DNA from: JBGAPI01 sp044221335
Lineage (GTDB): Bacteria > Pseudomonadota > Gammaproteobacteria > Xanthomonadales > Ahniellaceae
Reading direction: 5' to 3'
Length of the DNA stretch: 64,000 bases
Assembly (NCBI GenBank): GCA_044221335.1
Contig: JBGAPI010000014.1
Span: 41,685 to 105,684 of the forward strand
The translations under genes and the position numbers were made by a program. Shown in pieces: positions 34,009 through 41,668 of the stretch. The notes under the pieces are model-generated. The model saw nothing but the letters and a program-made list of their open reading frames with translations. It made no database searches and was not told the origin of the DNA. Every line of letters begins with the position of its first letter. Positions within the stretch are counted from its first letter, which is position 1.

Positions 34009-36645
34009 ATGTCAGAAGCTGCCGTCGCCGCATCCCCCACGATCGTGCCCGTGCTGCGTTGCCTGGTCCTGTGCGACCTGGTGGACAGCACGGCGCTGAC
34101 CGAGCGCCTGGGCGACAGTGCCGCGGTGGACGCTTTCCGCCGCCATGACCGGCTGGCGCGTCGTCTGCTCGCCGATGCCGGCGGCCGCGAGGTCGACAAG
34201 ACCGACGGTTTCCTGCTGCTGTTCGAACATCCGTCGAAGGCGGTCGGCTTCGCGTTGGCCTACCTGCGGCAGCTGGCCGAGCTGTCGACGGAGATCGGCG
34301 TGCCGCTGGCGGCCCGGGTGGGCGTGCACGTCGGCGACGTGCTCGTCTGGGAGCACGTCGACGACGCCGCCGAGCACGGTGGCCGCCTGCTCGAAGTCGA
34401 GGGCCTGGCGAAGCCGGTGGTCGCGCGTATCGCGAGCCTCGCGGAACCCGGACAGATCCTGCTGTCCGGCATGGCCTACGCACTGGCGCAGCGCTCGCTG
34501 CATGAAGTCGGCGACCAGGCGATCGAATGGCGGTTCCACGGACGCTACCGGCTGAAGGGCGTCGCGAAGGCGATGCCGGTCTACCAGGTCGGGGAAACCC
34601 GCAACGCCAACTTCACCCGGCCGCATGGCAACGACAAGGTGACGCGCCTGGTGCCCTGGTGGCGGCGGCCGCCGGTGCTGGTGGCCGAGTCGCTGGCGCT
34701 GCTGGCGGCGATCGCGGTTCCGTTCTGGCTCACGACGACCAGCGAGCCGGCGCTGGCCTTCGCCGAACGCGACTGGGTCGTGATCGGCGGCCTCGACAAC
34801 CGGACCGGCCAGTCGACCTTCGACGACGCGCTGGATCGCGCGTTCCGGATCAGCCTCGAGCAGTCGCGCTTCGTCAACGTGATGCCGGAACTGCAGGTGC
34901 GCGACGCGCTCGCCCGGATGAACCGCACCGCGGAGATCGCGGTCGACCGCGGCGTGGCCTCGGAGATCGCGCTGCGCGACGGCGCGCGCGCCGTGATCCT
35001 GCCCAGCGTCGCCGAGATCGGCGGGCGCGTGCGCTTCGCGGTCGAGGTGGTCGATCCGCACACGCAGAAGACGGTGTACGCCGAGTCCGCCGACGGCAGC
35101 GGCGCGGAGTCGGTGCTGGCCTCCATCGATTCGGTGTCGCGCCAGCTGCGCGGCAAGCTCGGCGAGGCGGTGAAGTCGATCGACGCCAACTCGGAGGCGC
35201 TGCCGAAGGTCAGCACGTCGAACCTCGACGCGTTGAGAGCCTATGCGCTGGCGATCCGGGCCCACACGGGCAGCCATTTCTCCGAGGCCCTTTCGCTCTA
35301 TGAGCAGGCAGAGAAGCTGGATCCGGGATTCGCCCTGGCCTACGCGGGGCAGGCGCGCCTGTACTACGCCGCCGACGATCGCGCCCGGGCGCAGCAGTTC
35401 CTCGCGAAGGCGCAGGAGCATCGGGACCGCCTGCCGGCGCGCGACCAGTTGTACCTCGACGCCTGGCAGGAGAACTTCGGCAATCCGCGTCTCGCGATCG
35501 AGAAATGGAAGCTGCTGGCGGAGCTCTATCCCGACTACTACTCGGGCTACTACAACGCGGCGCTGTTCACGGCCCAGACGACCAACCGCTACGCGGAGGC
35601 GGTCGCCCTCGCACAACCGGCCCTGTCGGCGCACTGCTACTTCCGGAGGTCGGTGACCTATGCCACCGGAGCCTTCCTGCTCGCCCAGGAGAAGCGCGCC
35701 GCCGCGCTCGAGCGGTTCGCGGAGGCCGAGCGTCTCGGAGTCGGTGGCACGATGCTCGAGTATGCGAACGCCCATCTCGTGGCCCGCGACTACGAGCGTG
35801 CCTCGGCCCTGATGAAGCGTGCGCAGCAGGGCGGGGTCGTCGGAGCCGATCTCGTCGACCGGCGTTTCGGGATCACCTTGCCGCTCGACCAGGGACGTGT
35901 CGACGACGCGCGCGCATCCGCGTGGGAATCGTCGCGGATCGCCTCCACCGTCGGTCCCGCCGTGGCGCTCGACTGGGCTGCCGCCGCGCTGGGGGTCGAC
36001 GCGATTCGCGCGCCGGACGCCGGCTTCATCGCCAGCCTGGACAAGACGCTCGCGGCCGCCGTGACGGTTCGATCCGGTGGCTTCCAGGACGAGGGCTCGA
36101 CCGCGTTCATCCAGGCGTGGCTGGCCTATCTCGACGCCAGGTCCGGTACCGGCAGGGTGGCGGAAGCGAAAGTCGAGGAGTGGTCCAGCAACATCGCCAG
36201 CCTCGGCCACACCAACGCCGAGCGCATGTGGGGGATCGCCAAGGCCGCGCGGCTGCGCCGCGCCGGCAACCTGGCGGGGGCCCTGAACGAGATCGATCGC
36301 CAGGTCGACGGCGCCGAACTGTTCCAGACCCATGTCGAGCGGATGGAAATCCTTGCGGCATCCGGGCGTGCCGCCGATGCGCTGCACGAGGCCGATTGGC
36401 TCTCCGCGCACCGGGGTCTGGCTTTCGTCGAATCCGGAAGCCACGAGGTCACCATTCCGCTCAACGTGGCCGACGCCAACCTGGCGATCCTGCGGGCCGC
36501 CGACCTGGCGCTGGCGGCCGGCGAGAAGACGATCGCGAAGGCTCGGCTCGAGGAGTTCGAGCGCGTCTGGCCGGAGTCCGTTCATTCCGACACGGTTCGG
36601 CGGCGCTACGCCGGGGTGAAGCAGCTGATCGCGGCCAGCCACTGA
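34009..36645 (+). CDS. Putative peptide-modification-system cyclase (class III cyclase-like domain, TM, TPR)
   Basis: An 878-residue protein. Residues about 12-195 are a class III nucleotide-cyclase-like domain with Asp23 and Asp26 (CDLVDST) and a second metal Asp (DKTDG at 63-67). The usual Asn-x-x-x-Arg motif reads KPVVARIA, so Arg is kept but Asn appears lost. One membrane segment lies at about 225-242. A periplasmic region of TolB/adenylate-cyclase-associated type (about 255-400) and a long TPR-rich half (about 410-870; AYALAIRAHTGSHFSEAL) follow. I recall an NCBI family named 'putative peptide modification system cyclase' from Xanthomonadales with this architecture. It is convergent with the precursor peptide gene and upstream of the SagB-like dehydrogenase. 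Confidence 0.8.
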   Translation: MSEAAVAASPTIVPVLRCLVLCDLVDSTALTERLGDSAAVDAFRRHDRLARRLLADAGGREVDKTDGFLLLFEHPSKAVGFALAYLRQLAELSTEIGVPLAARVGVHVGDVLVWEHVDDAAEHGGRLLEVEGLAKPVVARIASLAEPGQILLSGMAYALAQRSLHEVGDQAIEWRFHGRYRLKGVAKAMPVYQVGETRNANFTRPHGNDKVTRLVPWWRRPPVLVAESLALLAAIAVPFWLTTTSEPALAFAERDWVVIGGLDNRTGQSTFDDALDRAFRISLEQSRFVNVMPELQVRDALARMNRTAEIAVDRGVASEIALRDGARAVILPSVAEIGGRVRFAVEVVDPHTQKTVYAESADGSGAESVLASIDSVSRQLRGKLGEAVKSIDANSEALPKVSTSNLDALRAYALAIRAHTGSHFSEALSLYEQAEKLDPGFALAYAGQARLYYAADDRARAQQFLAKAQEHRDRLPARDQLYLDAWQENFGNPRLAIEKWKLLAELYPDYYSGYYNAALFTAQTTNRYAEAVALAQPALSAHCYFRRSVTYATGAFLLAQEKRAAALERFAEAERLGVGGTMLEYANAHLVARDYERASALMKRAQQGGVVGADLVDRRFGITLPLDQGRVDDARASAWESSRIASTVGPAVALDWAAAALGVDAIRAPDAGFIASLDKTLAAAVTVRSGGFQDEGSTAFIQAWLAYLDARSGTGRVAEAKVEEWSSNIASLGHTNAERMWGIAKAARLRRAGNLAGALNEIDRQVDGAELFQTHVERMEILAASGRAADALHEADWLSAHRGLAFVESGSHEVTIPLNVADANLAILRAADLALAAGEKTIAKARLEEFERVWPESVHSDTVRRRYAGVKQLIAASH

Positions 36646-36688
36646 CGCGGGTCGATGACCCGTCGGACGACGGTCCGGGTCGAGGGAA

Positions 36689-36714
36689 CTCCGCGGCCCC
36701 TGGGGACCGCGGAG
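36689..36714. terminator. Hairpin between convergent cyclase and peptide genes
   Basis: CTCCGCGG and CCGCGGAG enclose CCCC/GGGG, giving a 12-bp stem with one bulged A. It lies midway in the 85-bp gap between two convergent stops and could end both transcripts, although no T-tract is present. Confidence 0.5.
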
Positions 36715-36730
36715 TCGCCTCCGGGGCGGA

Positions 36731-37063
36731 TCAGACGCTGAGCTGCACCGGGTTGTACTGGGTGTGGCAGGTCAGCATCGTGAGCAGCTCGTCCTTGCTC
36801 GCGGCGATCGCCTTCTTGCTCGCGAGCTTGGCCGGAGAGAGGCACTTCGCCATCTGCGGATCGATGCCCGCCGCCTCGAGCAGTCCGGCATGCGGGTTCT
36901 TCACGAAGCGGCGTCGGAAACCGTCGTCATTCGACAACAGGTCGACCAGCTTTCGCGCCACGGCGTCCGGAAGTGTCGACACCTTCTTCGCGCTGGTCTT
37001 CGCCTTCGTCGTAGCCTTGCCGGCTTTCGCGGTGCCGGTCTTCTTGCCTTTCGTGCTCGCCAT
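36731..37063 (-). CDS. Putative modified (RiPP-type) precursor peptide with NHLP-like leader
   Basis: A 110-residue basic peptide. Residues 1-33 are Lys/Ala/Thr-rich and histone-tail-like. Residues about 34-68 (VARKLVDLLSNDDGFRRRF and NPHAGLLEAAGI) resemble the nitrile-hydratase-derived NHLP leader. A helix follows (LASKKAIAASKDELL), then the C-terminal stretch LTCHTQYNPVQLSV, a candidate modified core with Cys, His, Thr and Ser. There is no GG cleavage site and no signal peptide. It lies between the cyclase and a SagB-like dehydrogenase and matches what I recall as NCBI's 'putative modified peptide' family. The start at 37061-37063 is preferred over an upstream in-frame ATG. The modification is unproven. 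Confidence 0.75.
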   Translation of the reverse strand: MASTKGKKTGTAKAGKATTKAKTSAKKVSTLPDAVARKLVDLLSNDDGFRRRFVKNPHAGLLEAAGIDPQMAKCLSPAKLASKKAIAASKDELLTMLTCHTQYNPVQLSV

Positions 37064-37103
37064 TTCGAGTCTCCCTGTGCGTGGTGGTGGACATTGCGAA
37101 CGC

Positions 37104-37123
37104 GGTACGTCCGGTACGGTACG
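37104..37123. promoter_or_regulatory. GGTACG direct repeats in the peptide/dehydrogenase divergent region
   Basis: GGTACG occurs at 37104, 37113 and 37118 (the last two share one G), within a 288-bp divergent intergenic region. GTCCG and CGGAC flank the last two copies as short inverted arms. It could be an operator for the precursor peptide and dehydrogenase genes. No other gene-like content is seen in 37064-37351. Confidence 0.3.
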
Positions 37124-37351
37124 GACCATCGTCGGGGCGGACGGATCCGATCCTGAGCCCGGCGCCGCCGCCAGAGACTATCGCACGGCGCGCCCTCCGT
37201 TCGGTGCGCCGATGTCAGGCGCACAGTCGGCAGCCCGAACCCCGCGGTCTCCGGCGGAACTGGCAATCGACGGGACTCGCGGCTAGGGTTCCGTCCCCGG
37301 GCGCCGCCGAATCGACCGAGTCCCGCGAAACCCACCGATGTCCTGCACGCG

Positions 37352-38584
37352 ATGAAACTCCGACGCTGCGCGATCCTGCTGATCGAGCCCTGCGAGACCC
37401 TGAAATTTTCCGTGCCGTCGCTGCTGGCCGGAGGAACCGGGATGGACGCGAGCCTCGCGCTGCGCGCGCTGGCGCCGCACCTCGACGCGCCGGTTGCGGT
37501 GACGCTCGACGAGGTCGCCGTTCTCGCCGCGATGTCGCCGACCCGCTGGCGGGCGCGCACCGAAGTGTCGGCCGGTCTCGGCGCGGCGCCCGTGCGTCGC
37601 CTGCTGCGCGCGGGGCTCCTGATCGGCAACGGTGCGGCGTATCGCGGCCACCGCGAGCGCGACGAAGTGCTACGCCGCGCGCACTGGCATCCGGCCGCTG
37701 CAGTGCTGCATTTCGGCGGCCGCTGGAGCGGGATCGCCGCCGGCGTGCAGGCCAGCGAGGCTGGGCTGCGCACCATGCACGAGATGATCGCCGCGCTCGG
37801 ACCGCCGCCGCCGGCGTGGACGGAGCGCGTCGGTCCGGCGCGGCGCCTGCCGCTGGCGCGCGATGACGACGACGGCTTCGGAGGTCTGGTCGCGCGGCGG
37901 ACCACCTGCCGCAATTTCGAGCCGGCACCGATCGGCCGGCAGGCGTTCGATCGCATCCTCCATCGCGCCGGCGCGGCGTATTCGCGGATGACGCTGGGCG
38001 ACGGCGTCGAGGTGCTGAAGAAGGGCAGTCCCACCGGCGGCGGGCTGTCGCCGATCGAGTGCTATGTCCTGGCGCAGAGGGTCGAAGGACTGCGCCCGGG
38101 CCTGTACCACCACCATCCGGTCGACCACGCGCTGGAACCGCTGAAGTCGCCGCGCTCCGGCCGCGCGCTGCGCGCACTGGGCGCGCGAATGATGGCCGAG
38201 CAGGACTATTTCGCCGACGCTTCCGCGCTGATCGTCCTGGTCGCGCGCTTCGGCCGCACCCAGTGGAAGTACCGCAACCATGCGAAGGCCTATCGCGCGG
38301 TGATGCTGGAGGCGGGCCACATCTCGCAGACGATCTACCTGTCGGCGGTCGAATTCGGCCTGGGCGTCTTCGTCACCGCGGCGATCAACGAGATCGACGT
38401 CGAGCAGGCCTTCGGGCTCGATCCGCGGGTGGAGTCGCCGCTGGCGATCTGCGGCATCGGCCGGAGTGCGGCGGAAATGGCGACCTTCGAGTTCCGCCCG
38501 GGGACCTCGCGCTTCGCGGTCCGGGCACCGGAGGCCGCAGCCACCGTGGCGACTCGGACGGCTCGCGGCCCACGTTCCGATTGA
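37352..38584 (+). CDS. Putative peptide maturation dehydrogenase (SagB-like nitroreductase fold)
   Basis: A 410-residue protein. The N-terminal ~170 residues contain helical, winged-helix-like segments (LDEVAVLAAMS, APVRRLLRAGLLI) that could bind the leader. The C-terminal half is a SagB-type FMN nitroreductase: RTTCRNFEP, KKGSPTGGGLSPIECYVL, and AVMLEAGHISQTIYLSAVEFGLG. SagB enzymes oxidise azolines to azoles in TOMM peptides, but no YcaO cyclodehydratase is seen here, so the reaction is open. I recall this as an NCBI family 'putative peptide maturation dehydrogenase' that accompanies the two preceding genes. The start ATG lacks an obvious Shine-Dalgarno. Confidence 0.8.
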   Translation: MKLRRCAILLIEPCETLKFSVPSLLAGGTGMDASLALRALAPHLDAPVAVTLDEVAVLAAMSPTRWRARTEVSAGLGAAPVRRLLRAGLLIGNGAAYRGHRERDEVLRRAHWHPAAAVLHFGGRWSGIAAGVQASEAGLRTMHEMIAALGPPPPAWTERVGPARRLPLARDDDDGFGGLVARRTTCRNFEPAPIGRQAFDRILHRAGAAYSRMTLGDGVEVLKKGSPTGGGLSPIECYVLAQRVEGLRPGLYHHHPVDHALEPLKSPRSGRALRALGARMMAEQDYFADASALIVLVARFGRTQWKYRNHAKAYRAVMLEAGHISQTIYLSAVEFGLGVFVTAAINEIDVEQAFGLDPRVESPLAICGIGRSAAEMATFEFRPGTSRFAVRAPEAAATVATRTARGPRSD

Positions 38585-38609
38585 CACCGAGGCCCCCCGA
38601 ACCTACCAT
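38581..38609 (+). promoter_or_regulatory. Sigma-70 promoter for yceD-rpmF overlapping the dehydrogenase stop
   Basis: A perfect -35 TTGACA (38581-38586), a 17-bp spacer, then TACCAT (38604-38609). The -35 box contains the TGA stop of the dehydrogenase. Transcription would begin near 38616, 2-3 nt before the yceD ATG, so the mRNA would be nearly leaderless; no ribosome site is visible. Confidence 0.7.
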
Positions 38610-38618
38610 CCGCGCCCC

Positions 38619-39140
38619 ATGTCTACGGTCCTGCCCGAAGTCGTAGACGCTTGGCGGATGGTGACGGCACGCCGACGCTTCAACGGCTCCCTCCCGCTGG
38701 TGGCTCTGCAACGACTCTGCGACAGCCTGGTCTCCACGGCCGGCGAGGTGCGCTTCGACCTGCAGTTCGACCGCGATTCGCTGGGCGTCGCCTATCTGCA
38801 CGTGCAGGCGGAGACGCGGTTGCCGCTGACCTGCCAGCGCACTCTGGACGCCTTCGAGTATCCGGTTCACCTGGATGTCCGATTGGGCCTGATCGCGCGG
38901 GAAGCGGACGAGGCGGCTCTGCCGCCCGGTTACGAACCCCTGCTGTGCGCCAGCGGGGAGCTGCATCTGGCCGACGTCATCGAGGACGAGCTGATCCTGG
39001 CTCTGCCTCTGGTGCCGGTGAAGCCGGGTGGAGGCGAGGAGGACGTGGTGGTGTGGGCCGATCCCGAGCCGGACGACGAGCCGGAGGAAGAAGCCAAGCC
39101 CAACCCGTTCGCCGCGCTGGCGTCCTTGAAGAAACACTGA
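38619..39140 (+). CDS. yceD: YceD (DUF177) family protein
   Basis: A 173-residue protein of the DUF177/YceD family, which is genetically tied to rpmF and has been linked to 23S rRNA/large-subunit accumulation in plants and bacteria. Seen: the LPLTCQRTLDAFEYPV region with the single conserved Cys, then the acidic motif LADVIEDELILALPLVP, then a Glu-rich tail. It lies 22 bp before rpmF, the standard arrangement. The start is set by the family N-terminus and the adjacent promoter. Confidence 0.9.
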   Translation: MSTVLPEVVDAWRMVTARRRFNGSLPLVALQRLCDSLVSTAGEVRFDLQFDRDSLGVAYLHVQAETRLPLTCQRTLDAFEYPVHLDVRLGLIAREADEAALPPGYEPLLCASGELHLADVIEDELILALPLVPVKPGGGEEDVVVWADPEPDDEPEEEAKPNPFAALASLKKH

Positions 39141-39162
39141 AACATCGTTCTGGAGAGTTGCA

Positions 39163-39360
39163 ATGGCTGTTCAAAAGTCCCGTGTCACCCCGTCGCGCCG
39201 CGGTCAGCGCCGTTCCCACGACGCCATCAGCGCGTCCGCCGTGTCGGTCGACAAGACCTCCGGCGAGACCCATCGTCGCCACCACATGACCAAGGACGGC
39301 TTCTATCGCGGCCGCCAGATCGTGGTGCCGAAGGTCAAGGCCGAAGACACCAACGACTGA
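39163..39360 (+). CDS. rpmF: 50S ribosomal protein L32
   Basis: A 65-residue basic protein. The N-terminus MAVQKSRVTPSRRGQRRSHD is the L32 signature, and the HHMTKDGFYRGRQ segment follows. The zinc-binding Cys pairs found in some L32 proteins are absent, so this is the Cys-free form. It directly follows yceD. A strong hairpin overlaps the stop codon. plsX, the usual next gene, is not here. Confidence 0.96.
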   Translation: MAVQKSRVTPSRRGQRRSHDAISASAVSVDKTSGETHRRHHMTKDGFYRGRQIVVPKVKAEDTND

Positions 39361-39385
39361 TCGTTCGCGCTTCGCGCGAGCGATC
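39359..39385 (+). terminator. Twelve-bp hairpin overlapping the rpmF stop
   Basis: GATCGTTCGCGC (39359-39370) pairs with GCGCGAGCGATC (39374-39385), one G-U, with a TTC loop. The last two bases of the rpmF stop are inside the stem. No T-tract follows; it may limit read-through into fabH or stabilise the rpmF mRNA. Confidence 0.5.
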
Positions 39386-39441
39386 CAGTGGTACGACGCG
39401 CGGACCGAGAGGTTCGCGCGTATTTCTTTTCCGGAGTCGGC

Positions 39442-40407
39442 ATGTACGCACGCATTGTTGGTACTGGCAGCTACCTGCCGGAAAAGATCCTCACCAACGA
39501 CGACCTCTCGAAGTTCGTCGACACCAGCGACGAGTGGATCCGGGATCGCACCGGCATCCGCCAGCGCCATGTCGCCGCCGAGGGTCAGCTGACCAGCGAC
39601 CTCGCCCTGATCGCGGCGCAGCGAGCGCTCGACGCGGCGGGCGTGAAGGCGAGCGAGATCGACCTCATCGTCGTCGGCACCACCACACCCGACCTGATCT
39701 TCCCCAGCACCGCCTGCATCCTGCAGCACAAGCTCGGCGCCAACGGCTGCGCGGCGTTCGACATCAATGCCGCGTGCTCGGGCTTCATGTACGCGCTCGG
39801 CACCGCCGACAAGTTCGTGCGCTCCGGCGCCGCGAAGACGGCGCTGGTGGTCGGCGCGGAGACCCTGACCCGGATGCTGGACTGGAGCGACCGCGCCACC
39901 TGCGTGCTGTTCGCGGACGGCGCCGGCGCGGTCGTGCTGAAGGGCGACGACGAGACCGGGATCCTCTCGACCCACCTGCATGCCGACGGCGCGTACAAGG
40001 AACTGCTGTGGAATCCGGTCGGCGTCTCGAGCGGCTTCAAGGACGAGAAGAACCACGGCGTCCGCGTGCAGATGACCGGCAACGAGGTGTTCAAGGTCGC
40101 GGTCAAGACCCTCGACGCCGTCGTCGAGGAAACCCTCGCCGCCAACGGCCTCGACAAGTCCGCGATCGACTGGCTGATCCCGCACCAGGCCAACCTGCGC
40201 ATCATCAGCGCGACGGCGAAGCGCCTGGAGATGTCGATGGACCGGGTGATCGTCACCGTCGATCAGCACGGCAACACCTCGTCGGCCTCGGTGCCGCTCG
40301 CCCTCGATCACGCGGTCCGCAGCGGCAAGGTCAAGCGCGGCGAACTGCTGCTGATGGAGGCGTTCGGCGGCGGCTTCACCTGGGGATCGGCGCTCGTCAG
40401 GTATTGA
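39442..40407 (+). CDS. fabH: 3-oxoacyl-[ACP] synthase III FabH
   Basis: A 321-residue thiolase-fold enzyme that condenses acetyl-CoA (or another starter acyl-CoA) with malonyl-ACP to begin fatty acid synthesis. The catalytic triad is visible: Cys112 (AACSGFMYAL), His in PHQANLRI, and Asn in GNTSSAS. The N-terminal IVGTGSYLPE and DEWIRDRTGIRQR segments are canonical. The ATG at 39442 has GGAG 5 nt upstream; an earlier GTG gives a non-family extension. It is followed, after a repeat-containing gap, by fabD and fabG. Confidence 0.96.
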   Translation: MYARIVGTGSYLPEKILTNDDLSKFVDTSDEWIRDRTGIRQRHVAAEGQLTSDLALIAAQRALDAAGVKASEIDLIVVGTTTPDLIFPSTACILQHKLGANGCAAFDINAACSGFMYALGTADKFVRSGAAKTALVVGAETLTRMLDWSDRATCVLFADGAGAVVLKGDDETGILSTHLHADGAYKELLWNPVGVSSGFKDEKNHGVRVQMTGNEVFKVAVKTLDAVVEETLAANGLDKSAIDWLIPHQANLRIISATAKRLEMSMDRVIVTVDQHGNTSSASVPLALDHAVRSGKVKRGELLLMEAFGGGFTWGSALVRY

Positions 40408-40480
40408 GCGAGGTCGCAGAGTGCGCCACGGCGCACCGGCCGTGCCGGGCCTCGACCTGGCGACCCGCAACGACGTCTCG

Positions 40481-40591
40481 CCGTTGCGAGCGAAGCGTAG
40501 CCATCCGGCGCCTTTGCTATTCATGGAGCCGGATCAGGAGCAAAGTCGCCGGATGGCTCCGTCGTCGCTGCGCTCCTCCTCGCAATGACGG
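40481..40591. repeat. Inverted-repeat intergenic element (second copy)
   Basis: The left end CCGTTGCGAGCGAAGCGTAGCC and the right end GTCGCTGCGCTCCTCCTCGCAATGACGG face each other. Inner CCATCCGGCGCCTTTGCT pairs with AGCAAAGTCGCCGGATGG, giving a long imperfect hairpin. It shares GCGCCTTTGCT and the CGCAATGACGGG end with 16610-16721. Confidence 0.75.
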
Positions 40592-40640
40592 GAATTTTCC
40601 CAGCCCTCAGCCCAATCAAGCATCGACTCCAGGAACCCAC

Positions 40641-41573
40641 ATGTCCCAGCTCGCATTCGTCTTCCCCGGACAAGGCTCCCAATCGCTCGGCATGCTGACC
40701 GAGCTGGCCGCGGCGCATCCCGTCGTGAAGACCACCTTCGACGAGGCCTCGGGCGGCGCTGGCGTGGATCTCTGGGCGTTGTCGCAGCAGGGGCCGGTCG
40801 AGGAGCTCAATCGCACGGAGTTCACCCAGCCGGCGCTGCTGGCCGCCAGCATCGCGGTGTGGCGCGCATGGCAGGCGGCCGGTGGCGCGACGCCGGCGCT
40901 GCTCGCCGGTCACAGCCTGGGCGAGTACTCGGCGCTGGTTGCGGCCGGTGCGCTGTCGCTCGCCGATGCCGCTGGTCTCGTGCGCGCGCGCGGCCAGCTG
41001 ATGCAGGCGGCGGTTCCGGAAGGCGTCGGCGCGATGGCGGCGATCCTGGCCGCGGATGACGCGGTGATCGCCGAGTGCTGCGTGGAGGCGGCCGAGGGCG
41101 AGGTGGTCGCGCCCGCCAATTTCAATTCGCCGGGGCAGACCGTGATCGCCGGCAACGCCGGCGCGGTCGATCGCGCGATCGCGAAGCTCGCCGGGCGCGG
41201 CGTGAAGAAAGCCATCAGGCTGCCCGTCTCGGTCCCCTCGCACACGGCGCTGATGCGCGGCGCGGCCGAGAAGCTGGCGGAGCGCATCGCCGCGCTGCGC
41301 TGGTCCGCGCCGGCGATTCCGGTGGTGCAGAACGCCGATGCGGCCGTCCACGCCGAACTCGCCGCGATCCAGGACGGACTGGTGCGTCAGCTGTATTCGC
41401 CGGTGCGCTGGACCGAATGCGTCCTCGAGCTGAAGCGCCGCGGCGCGACGCGCCTCGTCGAATGCGGGCCGGGCAAGGTGCTGGCGGGCCTCGTCAAGCG
41501 CATCGACAAGGAGCTCGATGCCCGCGCGATCGGCACCCCGGGCGACTTCGACGCGGCGCGGGCCGCGGAGTAG
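40641..41573 (+). CDS. fabD: Malonyl-CoA:ACP transacylase FabD
   Basis: A 310-residue acyltransferase that loads malonyl onto ACP for elongation. The oxyanion-hole FPGQGSQ is at the N-terminus, the nucleophile Ser92 is in GHSLGEYSAL, the catalytic His is in VPSHTALM, and NFNSPGQTVIAG and ECGPGKVL match the family. The length is normal. It lies between fabH and fabG. The stop TAG continues into a GGGTGCGACGG stretch that resembles a decayed repeat. Confidence 0.95.
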   Translation: MSQLAFVFPGQGSQSLGMLTELAAAHPVVKTTFDEASGGAGVDLWALSQQGPVEELNRTEFTQPALLAASIAVWRAWQAAGGATPALLAGHSLGEYSALVAAGALSLADAAGLVRARGQLMQAAVPEGVGAMAAILAADDAVIAECCVEAAEGEVVAPANFNSPGQTVIAGNAGAVDRAIAKLAGRGVKKAIRLPVSVPSHTALMRGAAEKLAERIAALRWSAPAIPVVQNADAAVHAELAAIQDGLVRQLYSPVRWTECVLELKRRGATRLVECGPGKVLAGLVKRIDKELDARAIGTPGDFDAARAAE

Positions 41574-41668
41574 GGTGCGACGGCGGGGCGGCATGACACA
41601 GGGTACGGATTGACCGTCGCTGCCCTTGGGGCTGGTGTTCGGTTGGGATGAGCAGGACGGAGGCAGAC

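Noticed and set aside
34012..36642. An 876-codon open frame antisense to the cyclase-TPR gene
   Set aside because: It is a codon-position shadow of the plus-strand gene; the translation has no recognisable domain and no start context.
36731..37063. Histone H1-like DNA-binding protein
   Set aside because: Only the first ~33 residues are H1-like; the rest matches an NHLP-type leader and the neighbours are peptide-modification genes.
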